From the NCBI RefSeq assembly GCF_027912495.1, contig NZ_CP115463.1, positions 682,001-746,000 of the forward strand: DNA of 64,000 nucleotides. The letters run 5' to 3'. Positions 16,016 to 23,954 of the stretch are shown one piece after another (position 1 is the stretch's first letter; each line of letters starts with the position of its first letter). This stretch comes from Caulobacter sp. NIBR1757. Its GTDB lineage: Bacteria > Pseudomonadota > Alphaproteobacteria > Caulobacterales > Caulobacteraceae. The notes beneath the pieces were generated by a model. It did not search any database, was not told where the DNA came from, and saw nothing but the letters and a program-made list of their open reading frames with translations. The position numbers and the translations under genes are program-made.

Positions 16016-16666
16016 ATGGGGACGCTGGCGGGCTGGGTTGGACGACACAGGGTCCGGCCGGCGTCGCCGCCGCCCCGGGTGCTCGACTTCCGCCGCCTGG
16101 TCGGCGAGGCCGCCTGGAGCCGCCTGCCGCTGGCGGTTCGTGAACGCTTCGGCGTTCACCGCATCGGCGAGGAGATCGTCTATCCCGGCGAACTGGTGGT
16201 TCGGGCCAGCCGTTTCGGCCGCTTCCTCGCCCATGCCTGCCGCCTGATCGGCATGCCCCTGGCCCCCTGGACCGGCGAGGCCGTGCCCATGCGGGTGGTG
16301 GTGCGGATGGACGGGCGCGGCCTGGTCTGGGACCGCTGGTACAGCTTCGAGGGCCGCCCCGAAATCCTCGTCACCTCGCGCAAGCAGCTTGGCCGGGCGG
16401 GCGAGCTTCTGGAGGTGGCGCGCGGCGGTCTTGGCATGCGTTCGGAAGTCTCCGTCGAGGGCGGCGCCCTGCATTTTCGCGGCAAGGGCTATGTCTGGGT
16501 GCTGGGACCGCTGGTCGTCCCGTTGCCGACCCTGCTGACCCCGGGCGCGGCCCATGTCGTGCATGAGGACCTGGGCGGCGGCCGCTTCCGCTTCGCCATG
16601 CGCTTTGTCCATCCCTGGCTTGGCGAGACGATCTTCCAGGAGGGGGTGTTCAGCGATCCCTACTGA
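16016..16666 (+). CDS. DUF4166 domain protein
   Basis: This 216-aa protein has the start set at the ATG at 16016 because GGGGAGGG stands about 6 nt upstream. The open frame extends further up but only by overlapping the regulator gene. The sequence RRLVGEAAWSRLPLAVRERF, then PWTGEAVPMRVVVRMDG, GLVWDRWYSF and VHPWLGETIFQEGVF, matches the DUF4166 family, often found alone or fused behind saccharopine-dehydrogenase-like domains. The function is unknown; a lipid or lipocalin-like binding role has been suggested for similar folds. It is probably in one transcript with the GbsR-type regulator. Its end overlaps the convergent TadG-like gene by 7 nt. Confidence 0.75.
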   Translation: MGTLAGWVGRHRVRPASPPPRVLDFRRLVGEAAWSRLPLAVRERFGVHRIGEEIVYPGELVVRASRFGRFLAHACRLIGMPLAPWTGEAVPMRVVVRMDGRGLVWDRWYSFEGRPEILVTSRKQLGRAGELLEVARGGLGMRSEVSVEGGALHFRGKGYVWVLGPLVVPLPTLLTPGAAHVVHEDLGGGRFRFAMRFVHPWLGETIFQEGVFSDPY

Positions 16667-17901
16667 GTCAGCCGCACCGCGGCGGTCGCCGCCTTGTCGC
16701 CCACCCCGCCCGGGACCGGGACGCTGGAGCCGGCATAGTTCTTGTTGATGACCAGGTCCGGGTTCTCGTCGAGCTTGATCGACTTGGCGACGATGACGGT
16801 CCAGGCCGATTGGTCGGCGACGCGGTTCTTGCCCTTCACCAGCAGGGTGGCGTTGGGAATGTAGACGGTGCCGAGCAACTGGCGGGCGGCGCTCGACGAG
16901 ATCTCGAAGGTGTGGTTGTTGTCGCGCGTGGTGGCGACCACGAAGCCGGCGTAGGAGCCCTGGCGGCGGCCTGAAAGGCGGATCTGGGCGCTGTCCTTGA
17001 ACTGGAAGTCGGCGTCCTTGCCGAAGATCAGCACGACGTTGTCGCCGGTCAGGACGGCGTCCTCCTTGAGCTCCAGCTTGCCCTTCTGGAAATAGTGCTC
17101 GCCCGGCAACAGGGTGATCGTCGCGCTCTTGCCGGCGACGATGTTGCCGCAATGGATGCCGGGTAGCAGCACCAGCGGCAGGAGTTCGGCCAGCAGGTCG
17201 GTGGGCGTACAGGCGGCGCCCTGCTGGCCGATGGTCATCGCGGCGAACGGGTCGGGGATGACCGGGGCGTCCGTCTGGGCGGTCGGGGTGATCGGCCCGC
17301 TGGCCAGGCCCGAGGCCTGGACGATGCCGGCTGCAAGCGCGGCGCCGCCGGCGACCTTGATGTCGGAGTTGGAGTGAATCAGGCAGGCGGCCGCCGCCAG
17401 GTTGGAGGTGTCCTTCAGCTCGATCTGGTCGTTCTTGTCACCGCCGTGGCTGAGCACGCACAGGGGGGTGACGCCCATCCTCTGGGCGTTGGCGGTGATG
17501 GTGAAATTCCAGCCGCCGGGCGGCAGCATGTTGGCGAAGAAGCTGTTGCGGTTGACGGTCAGCTGGACCTGGACCGTGCCCTCATCGGTGTCGGGGGTGA
17601 CGGAGGCGCCGTAGGTCATCCGGCCGGCCAGATCGGTCAGCTGGGCGGCGATGGTCGCCCTGGTCCGTTCGGCCAGGCCGTTGTTGTCGGCCATGCCCAG
17701 CTGCCTGGCGGCCATCAGGGCGGCGCTGTCGGCGATAGCCTGCAGCTTCTGCTTGTCGGCGCTGACACTGGCCAGGTCGATGCCGCCGAGGGCCAGGACT
17801 GAAATGGCGGGGACGGCCAGCGCGAAGGTCGTGATGACGTTTCCACGCCGGTCATCCCGCAGGCGGCGCGCCAGGCTGAGCAAGCGACGCCCGGCGGCCA
17901 T
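16660..17901 (-). CDS. TadE/G-like pilus assembly protein
   Basis: This 413-aa protein has a short basic N-terminus (RRLLSLARRLRDDRRGNV) followed by one hydrophobic segment (ITTFALAVPAISVLALGGID) and the conserved LQAIADSAALMAARQ. This is the TadE/G N-terminal motif of Flp-pilus-associated proteins (minor pseudopilins of the tight adherence system). The rest is periplasmic with cysteines (TPLCVLSHGG, AAACLIHSNS, GIHCGNIV) and a beta-rich end. It lacks the von Willebrand domain of the three paralogues at 50-55 kb. The start overlaps the stop of the response regulator (TGATG), so the two genes are translationally coupled. Confidence 0.8.
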   Translation of the reverse strand: MAAGRRLLSLARRLRDDRRGNVITTFALAVPAISVLALGGIDLASVSADKQKLQAIADSAALMAARQLGMADNNGLAERTRATIAAQLTDLAGRMTYGASVTPDTDEGTVQVQLTVNRNSFFANMLPPGGWNFTITANAQRMGVTPLCVLSHGGDKNDQIELKDTSNLAAAACLIHSNSDIKVAGGAALAAGIVQASGLASGPITPTAQTDAPVIPDPFAAMTIGQQGAACTPTDLLAELLPLVLLPGIHCGNIVAGKSATITLLPGEHYFQKGKLELKEDAVLTGDNVVLIFGKDADFQFKDSAQIRLSGRRQGSYAGFVVATTRDNNHTFEISSSAARQLLGTVYIPNATLLVKGKNRVADQSAWTVIVAKSIKLDENPDLVINKNYAGSSVPVPGGVGDKAATAAVRLTQ

Positions 17902-18518
17902 CAGGGTATTTCCGGCCCGCCGGCGGCGGCTTCGACGGCGGCGGCGAAGGCGGCGGCCGCCTCGCGGAGTTGCGGATTGGCGCGCAGGGCCTGGCCCAGG
18001 AAGCGCGAACCCTCGCGGGCGACGGCCTTCAGCGCCGCGTCTGTTCTGGCGCGGTCCTGGCCGATCAGGCGGCGCTCCTCCAGCAGGAAGGCCTCGTTGG
18101 CGCAGGTGCGGTGCACGTAGCGGACCTGGTAGTTGAGCAGTCGCCAGTTGATCGGCTTGGCGATGAAGCTGGTGGCGCCGGCGTCGAAGGCGCGATCGAT
18201 GGCGGCGGTGTCCTCGCGGCCCGTCACCACGATGACCGGCAGGTGTTCGGTGGCGGGATCGGCGCGCAGGGAGCGCAGCACCTCGAAGCCGTCGATGTTG
18301 GGCATGTCGAGGTCCAGCAGGACCAGGTCGGGCTTGTCGGCGGCGATGGCGGCCAGGCCCTCGGCCCCGTCGGCGGCGGTCTCGAGCCGCATGTGCTCGG
18401 AGGCCAGATGCACGGAGGCGAACTCGCGCAGGATGGGATCGTCGTCCACGAACAGCAGACGAAGATCGGCCTGCGCCGAGTAGTAGAAGGCCCGCCGAAG
18501 CTGGACCCGCGCCTCCAT
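17901..18518 (-). CDS. Response regulator receiver protein without DNA-binding output
   Basis: This 205-aa protein has a receiver domain at about residues 18-140. Acidic DDD in LLFVDDDPIL, the phosphoacceptor aspartate in PDLVLLDLDMPNIDG, VTGRED with the conserved threonine, and lysine in FIAKPIN are all intact. The remaining 65 residues are helical and Ala/Arg-rich with no known output domain. Its divergent neighbour is the large hybrid kinase at 18611, whose Hpt domain could donate phosphate to it (inference). It is followed with a TGATG overlap by the TadG-like gene, linking signalling to an envelope protein. Confidence 0.88.
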   Translation of the reverse strand: MEARVQLRRAFYYSAQADLRLLFVDDDPILREFASVHLASEHMRLETAADGAEGLAAIAADKPDLVLLDLDMPNIDGFEVLRSLRADPATEHLPVIVVTGREDTAAIDRAFDAGATSFIAKPINWRLLNYQVRYVHRTCANEAFLLEERRLIGQDRARTDAALKAVAREGSRFLGQALRANPQLREAAAAFAAAVEAAAGGPEIP

Positions 18519-18610
18519 ATTTCACTCCCCGACCGCGTTCTGAGTCCTCGTATTAAGCACAAGGAAATTAATGGGGCGTAACGTCGCAGGTGGCATAAGT
18601 CTCGGAATGA

Positions 18611-21600
18611 ATGGAACTTTTGGTGATCGCTAAGTCGGGGGTCCGACGCAGAAGTTCGATCCGCACGCGCCTGGCCCTGCTGGTGCTGGCGTCGGTCGGC
18701 GTCGCCGTGGCGGTGATGACCCTGGTCAGCGCCGTTCGCGACGGCCGCCGCGAGGCCGCCCTGCAACTCGACCAGTTCCGCGCCGCCGCCGCCGTACTGG
18801 CCTCGACCAGCGCCGAGGCGACGGCGCAGAAAAGCGCCTCCAAGGCTTACATATCGCTGCGGGCGATCAACCTGCTTCCCGGTGTGTCCTATGCCCGCAT
18901 CGAGACGCCGGAAGGGCGCACCCTGGCCGAAACCGGCTCCGGCGCCCGGCTGAGCCGGGATGTGCAGGTGGACGTCAAGGGCGGGGCCTCGACCGTCTCG
19001 CTGTTGAGATCGGGCACGGTCGAGGTGCGGGCCCCCGTCGTGTATGGCCGCGAGGCCGTCGGCCAGGTGGTGCTGCTGGGCGAGACCAGCGGCATCCTCG
19101 GCCGGCTGGGCGGGGCGCTGGTGGTCAGCCTGCTGGCCGGGCTGGTGGCGGCCCTGGTGGGACTGTTGGTGGCCTGGCGGCTGCAGCGCCGGATCACGGC
19201 GCCGATCCTGTCGCTGAAGGACAGCATGGCCGCCGTGCGGGCCACCCACGACTATGACAAGCCGACCCAGGCGGACACCCAGGCCGACGCCGAGATCGCC
19301 GAACTGGTCGAGGGCTTCAACGCCATGCTGGCCGAGGTGCGCACCCGCGACCGGCAGATCGCCGGCCATGTCGAGGGCCTGGAGCGGACGGTCAGCGAGC
19401 GCACCGCTGATCTGCGGGTGGCCAAGGACGCCGCCGAGAACGCCAACGCCGCCAAGAGCGACTTCCTGGCGACGATGAGCCACGAAATCCGCACCCCGAT
19501 GAACGGCATCATGGTCATGGCCGAGATGCTGGCGGCCGGAGAGTTGCCGGCGCGGCAACGACGGTTCGCCGAGGTCATCGCCAAGTCGGGGTCCAGCCTG
19601 CTGGCGATCATCAACGACATCCTCGACTTCTCGAAGATCGAGGCCGGCAAGATGGAACTGGAGGCGGCGCCGGTCGATCCGGCCGAGATCGTCGAGGACG
19701 TGGCCAGCCTGTTCTGGGAACGGGCCCGGTCCAAGGGGCTGGATATCGCCGCCTATGTCGATCCGGCGACGCCGGCCAGGGTCATGGGCGATCCGACGCG
19801 GCTGCGGCAGGTGGTCGGCAATCTGGTCAACAACGCCATCAAGTTCACCGAGACCGGCGGGGTGATGATCACCGTCGAGCCCTATGAGGGCGGCATCCGG
19901 CTGCGGGTGCGGGACAGCGGCATCGGCATCGCGCCCGACAAGATCGGCAGCCTGTTCGGGGCCTTCACCCAGGCCGACCAGTCGATCACCCGGCGGTTCG
20001 GCGGCACGGGCCTCGGCCTGGCCATCTGCAAGCGGCTGGTCGAGGCCATGGGCGGCGAGATCGAGGTGGCCAGCGAGGTGGGCAGGGGATCGGTGTTCGG
20101 CTTCAGCGCGCCGCTGGAAACCGTGGAGGCGGCAGAGCCCTGGCCACAGCTGGCCGCGCCGGTCGGGCTGTCGCTGGCCGGGCCCTGCACGCGGGCGGTG
20201 ACGACACGGTATCTGGCAGCGGCGGGCATGACGCCGCAGGCGCTGGAGGAGGCCGGCGCGGCGCTGGTTATCGCCGATCCGGCGGCGCTGGAGGGGACGC
20301 GGCTCGCGGCGCCGACCCTGGTGCTCGGCGAGTACGGCGATCCCCGGCCCGCCGCCCTGATCAGATCCGGCAGGGCCGACGCAGGCCTGATCCAGCCGCT
20401 GCGGCGGGGGGACCTGATGCGGGCCCTGGCCCAGGTGGCGGCCGGCGAGACCCTGACCGATCCGGGCGAGGCCGAGGCGGCGCAGGCGACGAACGCCCTG
20501 CCGGGGTTTGTCGGCCGGCGGGTGCTGGTCGTCGACGACAGCGCCGTCAACCGCGAGGTGGCCATGGAGGCCCTCTCGCGGCTGGGCGCCGTCTGTGACA
20601 TGGCCGAGGACGGCCGCCAGGGGGTCGAGGCCACCCTCGCGGGAGCCTATGATCTGGTGCTGATGGACGGCTCGATGCCGCTGATGGACGGCTACGAGGC
20701 GACCCGCGAGATCCGTGCCCGTGAAGTGGACCGCCGCACGCCGGTCGTCGCCCTGACCGCTCATGTGGTCGGCAGCGCCGCCGAGCAGTGGCGCGAGGCG
20801 GGAATGGACGATGTGTTGCACAAGCCCTTCACCCTGGCCGGGCTGGCGGCGGTGATGGCCCGCTTCGTCGCGCCGTCGGCGGCGGCGGCGCCGGCCCCGG
20901 TCGAGCCGGTCAGCCTGGCGGCGACCGCCCCGGTCAGCGACCTGCTCGATCCGGAGGTCACCGCCGAACTGGCCCGCATGGCCGAGGCCGGCAAGGGGGA
21001 CTTCGTCGAGCGCGTCCGCCGGCTCTACCGCGAGAACGCCGGCCCGGCCGTCGAGGCCTACCGCGAGGCCGCCAAGGCTGGGGATACGGACGGGGCCGCG
21101 CGCGCCGCCCATGCGCTCAAGTCGATGAGCCTCAACATCGGGGCCCGGGCCGTCGCCGAAATCTGCGCCGACCTGGAAACCCGGGCCCGGGACGAGGGCG
21201 TCGTCGATGTCGCCGGCGGCCAGCGGCTGCAGGACCAGCTGGCGGCGACGCTGGCAGTCCTCGACGCGCACACGCCGGCCCCCAAGGCCGCGCCGGCCCT
21301 GTCGTCGGAGGACGCCGCCCTGACCCTGGCGCTGGCCAAGGCGGCCGAGCGCGGCCAGTTCAGCCTGGCCTACCAGCCGCAGTTCAGCCGTGACGGCCAG
21401 TCGGTGACCGGCTGCGAGGCGCTGATCCGCTGGACCCACCCGACCCAGGGGCCAATCGGTCCTAACCGCTTCATCCCCCTGGCCGAGAAGGCCGGGCTGA
21501 TGGGGCCGATCACCCGCTGGGTGATGCATCAGGCCATGGTCGACACCCTGCATCTGGAGGGGCTGCCGGTCAGCATCAACGCCAGCGCCCTGGACGTCGC

Positions 21601-22075
21601 CGACCCCAGCTTCGTCGACGACCTGTCGGCGATGTTGGTGAAGCATGCCTTCCCGCCGGGCCGGCTGGAGGTGGAACTGACTGAAACCGCCGTGCTGGCC
21701 GACGAGGACGAGGCCAAGGTCGCCATCGATCGGCTGCAGGCGCTGGGCGTCTCGGTGGCGCTGGACGATTTCGGCATGGGCTACACCAGCCTCAACCAGC
21801 TGCGCCTCTATCCGTTCAACAAGCTGAAGATCGACCGCTGCTTCATCGTCGGCTGCCCGGACGACACCACCAGCGCCACCCTGGTCCACGCCGTGATCAG
21901 CGTCGGCCGGGCGCTGGGCATGAAGGTGGTGGCCGAGGGCGTCGAAACCGAGGAACAGCGCAAGTTCCTGGCCGTGTCCGGGGTGCACGCCTTCCAGGGC
22001 TATCTGTTCGCCAAACCGATGCCGATCGATCATCTTGCGGCCCTGTGGGAGCGGCGGCTGGTGCGCGCCGGTTAG
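18611..22075 (+). CDS. Hybrid histidine kinase fused to Hpt and active EAL phosphodiesterase domain
   Basis: In this 1154-aa protein two transmembrane helices (about 18-40 and 165-189) enclose a periplasmic sensor. HAMP and a coiled coil (190-275) lead to HisKA with SHEIRTP (His291) and HATPase with NLVNNAIKF and [10 protein letters not shown] degenerate receiver-like stretch (about 515-610) and a true receiver ([10 protein letters not shown], phospho-Asp686, Lys738) follow. Then come an Hpt domain (AAHALKS, His834) and an EAL domain (from about 900). The EAL part has [33 protein letters not shown] and AEGVET, all needed for c-di-GMP hydrolysis. A sensor phosphorelay thus ends in c-di-GMP breakdown in one chain. 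It is divergent from the stand-alone response regulator. Confidence 0.93.
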   Translation: MELLVIAKSGVRRRSSIRTRLALLVLASVGVAVAVMTLVSAVRDGRREAALQLDQFRAAAAVLASTSAEATAQKSASKAYISLRAINLLPGVSYARIETPEGRTLAETGSGARLSRDVQVDVKGGASTVSLLRSGTVEVRAPVVYGREAVGQVVLLGETSGILGRLGGALVVSLLAGLVAALVGLLVAWRLQRRITAPILSLKDSMAAVRATHDYDKPTQADTQADAEIAELVEGFNAMLAEVRTRDRQIAGHVEGLERTVSERTADLRVAKDAAENANAAKSDFLATMSHEIRTPMNGIMVMAEMLAAGELPARQRRFAEVIAKSGSSLLAIINDILDFSKIEAGKMELEAAPVDPAEIVEDVASLFWERARSKGLDIAAYVDPATPARVMGDPTRLRQVVGNLVNNAIKFTETGGVMITVEPYEGGIRLRVRDSGIGIAPDKIGSLFGAFTQADQSITRRFGGTGLGLAICKRLVEAMGGEIEVASEVGRGSVFGFSAPLETVEAAEPWPQLAAPVGLSLAGPCTRAVTTRYLAAAGMTPQALEEAGAALVIADPAALEGTRLAAPTLVLGEYGDPRPAALIRSGRADAGLIQPLRRGDLMRALAQVAAGETLTDPGEAEAAQATNALPGFVGRRVLVVDDSAVNREVAMEALSRLGAVCDMAEDGRQGVEATLAGAYDLVLMDGSMPLMDGYEATREIRAREVDRRTPVVALTAHVVGSAAEQWREAGMDDVLHKPFTLAGLAAVMARFVAPSAAAAPAPVEPVSLAATAPVSDLLDPEVTAELARMAEAGKGDFVERVRRLYRENAGPAVEAYREAAKAGDTDGAARAAHALKSMSLNIGARAVAEICADLETRARDEGVVDVAGGQRLQDQLAATLAVLDAHTPAPKAAPALSSEDAALTLALAKAAERGQFSLAYQPQFSRDGQSVTGCEALIRWTHPTQGPIGPNRFIPLAEKAGLMGPITRWVMHQAMVDTLHLEGLPVSINASALDVADPSFVDDLSAMLVKHAFPPGRLEVELTETAVLADEDEAKVAIDRLQALGVSVALDDFGMGYTSLNQLRLYPFNKLKIDRCFIVGCPDDTTSATLVHAVISVGRALGMKVVAEGVETEEQRKFLAVSGVHAFQGYLFAKPMPIDHLAALWERRLVRAG

Positions 22076-22086
22076 GGGATGAGACG

Positions 22087-22881
22087 ATGCCGGACAACGC
22101 GCCGCGGAGCCTGAGGGCCAGGCTCTATCGCCAGCTCGACCCGGAGGCGCGCAACCGCGGCCTGTCGCCGACCAACTGGGCGCTGGCGGTGTTCATCGTC
22201 TTCGCCTCGCTGGTGGCCATCGTGGCCACCGAACCGACGATCCATGACCGAAACGCCCGGCTGTTCTTCCTTGCCGAGTTCGTCTTCGGCGCCGTCTTCG
22301 TGGTCGAGTACCTGGCCCGGCTGTGGGTGGCGCCCGAGCGGCCCGGGCCGGAAGGCGGCTGGCGCAAGCGTTTGCGGTTCATGTTTTCGTTCAGCGGCCT
22401 CATCGATCTCCTGACCATCATCGCCACCCTGACGCCCGGGGCGCCGGCCGGGCCGCTGTTGCGGGCCTTCCGCCTGCTGCGCGTGCTGCGACTGGCCAAG
22501 CTGGGGCGGATGAGTTCGGCCTGGCGGCATATCGGCGAGGCGATCAGTTCGCGGCGGGCCGAGCTGTTCCTCAGCCTGTTCGCCGGCATCGGGCTGATGG
22601 TGTTCTCGGCGACTCTCCTCTACCTGGCCGAGGGCGACGCCCAGCCCGACAAGTTCGGCTCCATTCCCCGCGCCCTGTGGTGGGCGGTGGCGACCCTGAC
22701 GACCATCGGCTACGGTGACATCTATCCGATCACCCCGCTGGGCAAGCTGCTGGCCTCGGTGACGGCGGTGACCAGCATCGGCCTGATCGCCCTGCCGACC
22801 GGCATCCTGGCGGCGGCCTTCAGCGACGCCATGACCCGGCACCGCGAACGGGTGGCGGCGGGGGAAGAGGAAGACCACTAG
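22087..22881 (+). CDS. Voltage-gated potassium channel (Kv type)
   Basis: This 264-aa six-helix ion channel has an S1-like segment (NWALAVFIVFASLVAIVATE), an arginine-rich S4 (LRAFRLLRVLRLAKLGRM) with charges every third residue, and a pore loop with the selectivity filter TTIGYGD. A last helix (VTSIGLIALPTGILAAAF) follows. This is the bacterial Kv layout. The start MPDNAPRS at 22087 has GGGGATGAG upstream and is 11 nt after the kinase stop, so the two may share a transcript. The C-terminal tail is short, with no ligand-binding domain. A link with the kdp genes downstream is possible functionally but they are convergent. Confidence 0.92.
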   Translation: MPDNAPRSLRARLYRQLDPEARNRGLSPTNWALAVFIVFASLVAIVATEPTIHDRNARLFFLAEFVFGAVFVVEYLARLWVAPERPGPEGGWRKRLRFMFSFSGLIDLLTIIATLTPGAPAGPLLRAFRLLRVLRLAKLGRMSSAWRHIGEAISSRRAELFLSLFAGIGLMVFSATLLYLAEGDAQPDKFGSIPRALWWAVATLTTIGYGDIYPITPLGKLLASVTAVTSIGLIALPTGILAAAFSDAMTRHRERVAAGEEEDH

Positions 22882-22948
22882 AGGGGCCGGGCGAATTCCG
22901 CAGTCAGGACCCGGCGGGCCTCCATTGGCCATGCCGGGCTGCGGGGGT

Positions 22949-23226
22949 TATCGAAGCGGCTGACCATTATACCCCGGCCCGCTCGACCTACACAAAAAAG
23001 ACGGCGGCGGTCTGGACGCGTCGAGGGGCAGCTAAAATCCCCGGATTCGTGGGCTTTTGCGTTGGCCGCTGTCCTGCGTTCGTAGGTCCGGGCGTAGGTC
23101 GGTCTGTAGGTCGATGCGCGGGGTTTGTGGGTCGAAAGCGCAACGCCGCGACCTACGCCGCCGGTCGAGGGCGCCGCGAGGGGCGCAAAGCGGGGTGAAG
23201 GCCGGGTGAATATGTCTAGACATATT
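22949..23226. repeat. Long intergenic repeat element, copy A
   Basis: This 278-bp stretch fills the non-coding gap between the channel and kdpE. It shares a series of blocks in the same order with copy B at 41623-41906: TATCGAAGCGGC, GACCATTATACC, CACAAAAAAG, a GTGGG-TTTTGCGT block, a GG(T/C)CGAAAG block, GCGACCTACG and the final palindrome. It also has tandem GTAGGTC/GTGGGTC motifs in the middle. No credible gene is present in the interval. Whether it is transcribed is unknown. Confidence 0.7.
23209..23226. repeat. 18-bp perfect palindrome, copy 1
   Basis: AATATGTCTAGACATATT ends repeat element A, 41 nt beyond the kdpE stop codon. The 5' flank is GTG and the 3' flank is CGT. The same 18-mer recurs at 41889 and 63779. 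The core GTCTAGAC is like operators of HutC/DasR-type GntR regulators, but the location between convergent genes does not fit an ordinary promoter operator. Confidence 0.85.
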
Positions 23227-23267
23227 CGTTAAGTGGTTGTGACAGAAGGGTTTTTCGGCCCTCGATT

Positions 23268-23954
23268 TCAGCCGAAGCGGTACCCGACCCCTGGCTCGGT
23301 CAGGATCACGCCCGGGCTCGACGGATCGGCCTCCAGCTTCTGGCGCAGCTGGCCGATGAAGACGCGCAGGTACTGGACGTCCTGTTCGTGGGCCGGGCCC
23401 CAGACGGCGGTGAGGATCTGGCGGTGGGTCAGGACCCGGCCGCTGCCGCCGGCGAGGGCGGCCAAGAGGTCGTATTCCTTGGGTGACAGGTGCACGGCCG
23501 CGCCGGCGCGGGTGACGCGGCGGCCCACCAGATCGATCTCGATGTCGCCCGAACGCATGATCTCCTCTGCCCCCTCGCGGCGCAGGCGGTGGCGCATGGC
23601 GACCCGCAGGCGGGCCAGCAGCTCGCCGACCCCGAAGGGCTTTTCGACATAGTCGTCGGCGCCGGCGTCGAGGGCGTCGATCTTCTCGGTCTCGCGGTCG
23701 CGGGCCGAGAGGATGAGGACGGGGCCATCGTAGAAGGCGCGCGCCTTGGCCAGCGCCTCCTTGCCGTCCATGTCGGGCAGGCCGAGGTCGAGGATGACGG
23801 CGTCGGGCGCCTTGCGGGCCAGCTCGCGCAGGCCGCTGGTCGCGTCGTCGGCGCGGATCGGCTCGTAGCCCGCCGCCTCCAGGGCGGGGCCGAGGAAGCG
23901 GTGGATCTGGGGCTCGTCGTCGATGACGAGAATGCGCGGCCGAAAGGCGGTCAA
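23268..23954 (-). CDS. kdpE: Response regulator KdpE
   Basis: This 228-aa OmpR-type regulator has a receiver with ILVIDDEPQIHRFL, phospho-Asp in PDAVILDLGLPDMDG and lysine in YVEKPF. A winged-helix domain follows with VHLSPKEYDLLAALAGGSGR and VQYLRVFIGQLRQKLE. It is activated by KdpD under potassium limitation and turns on kdpFABC. It is the last gene of the kdp run and overlaps kdpD by 4 nt. The strong similarity of receiver and DNA-binding sequences to KdpE, plus position, makes the call firm. A direct repeat before the first kdp gene (31522) may be its target. Confidence 0.97.
   Translation of the reverse strand: MTAFRPRILVIDDEPQIHRFLGPALEAAGYEPIRADDATSGLRELARKAPDAVILDLGLPDMDGKEALAKARAFYDGPVLILSARDRETEKIDALDAGADDYVEKPFGVGELLARLRVAMRHRLRREGAEEIMRSGDIEIDLVGRRVTRAGAAVHLSPKEYDLLAALAGGSGRVLTHRQILTAVWGPAHEQDVQYLRVFIGQLRQKLEADPSSPGVILTEPGVGYRFG

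Noticed and set aside
18551..18575. CtrA-like TTAA...TTAA pair upstream of the hybrid kinase
   Set aside because: Spacing between the TTAA motifs is 11 nt, not the 7 nt of CtrA boxes.
18224..22033. 1269-aa minus-strand frame opposite the hybrid kinase
   Set aside because: It is His/Asp/Gln/Arg-rich, typical for antisense of GC-rich coding DNA; the plus-strand kinase has all domain motifs.
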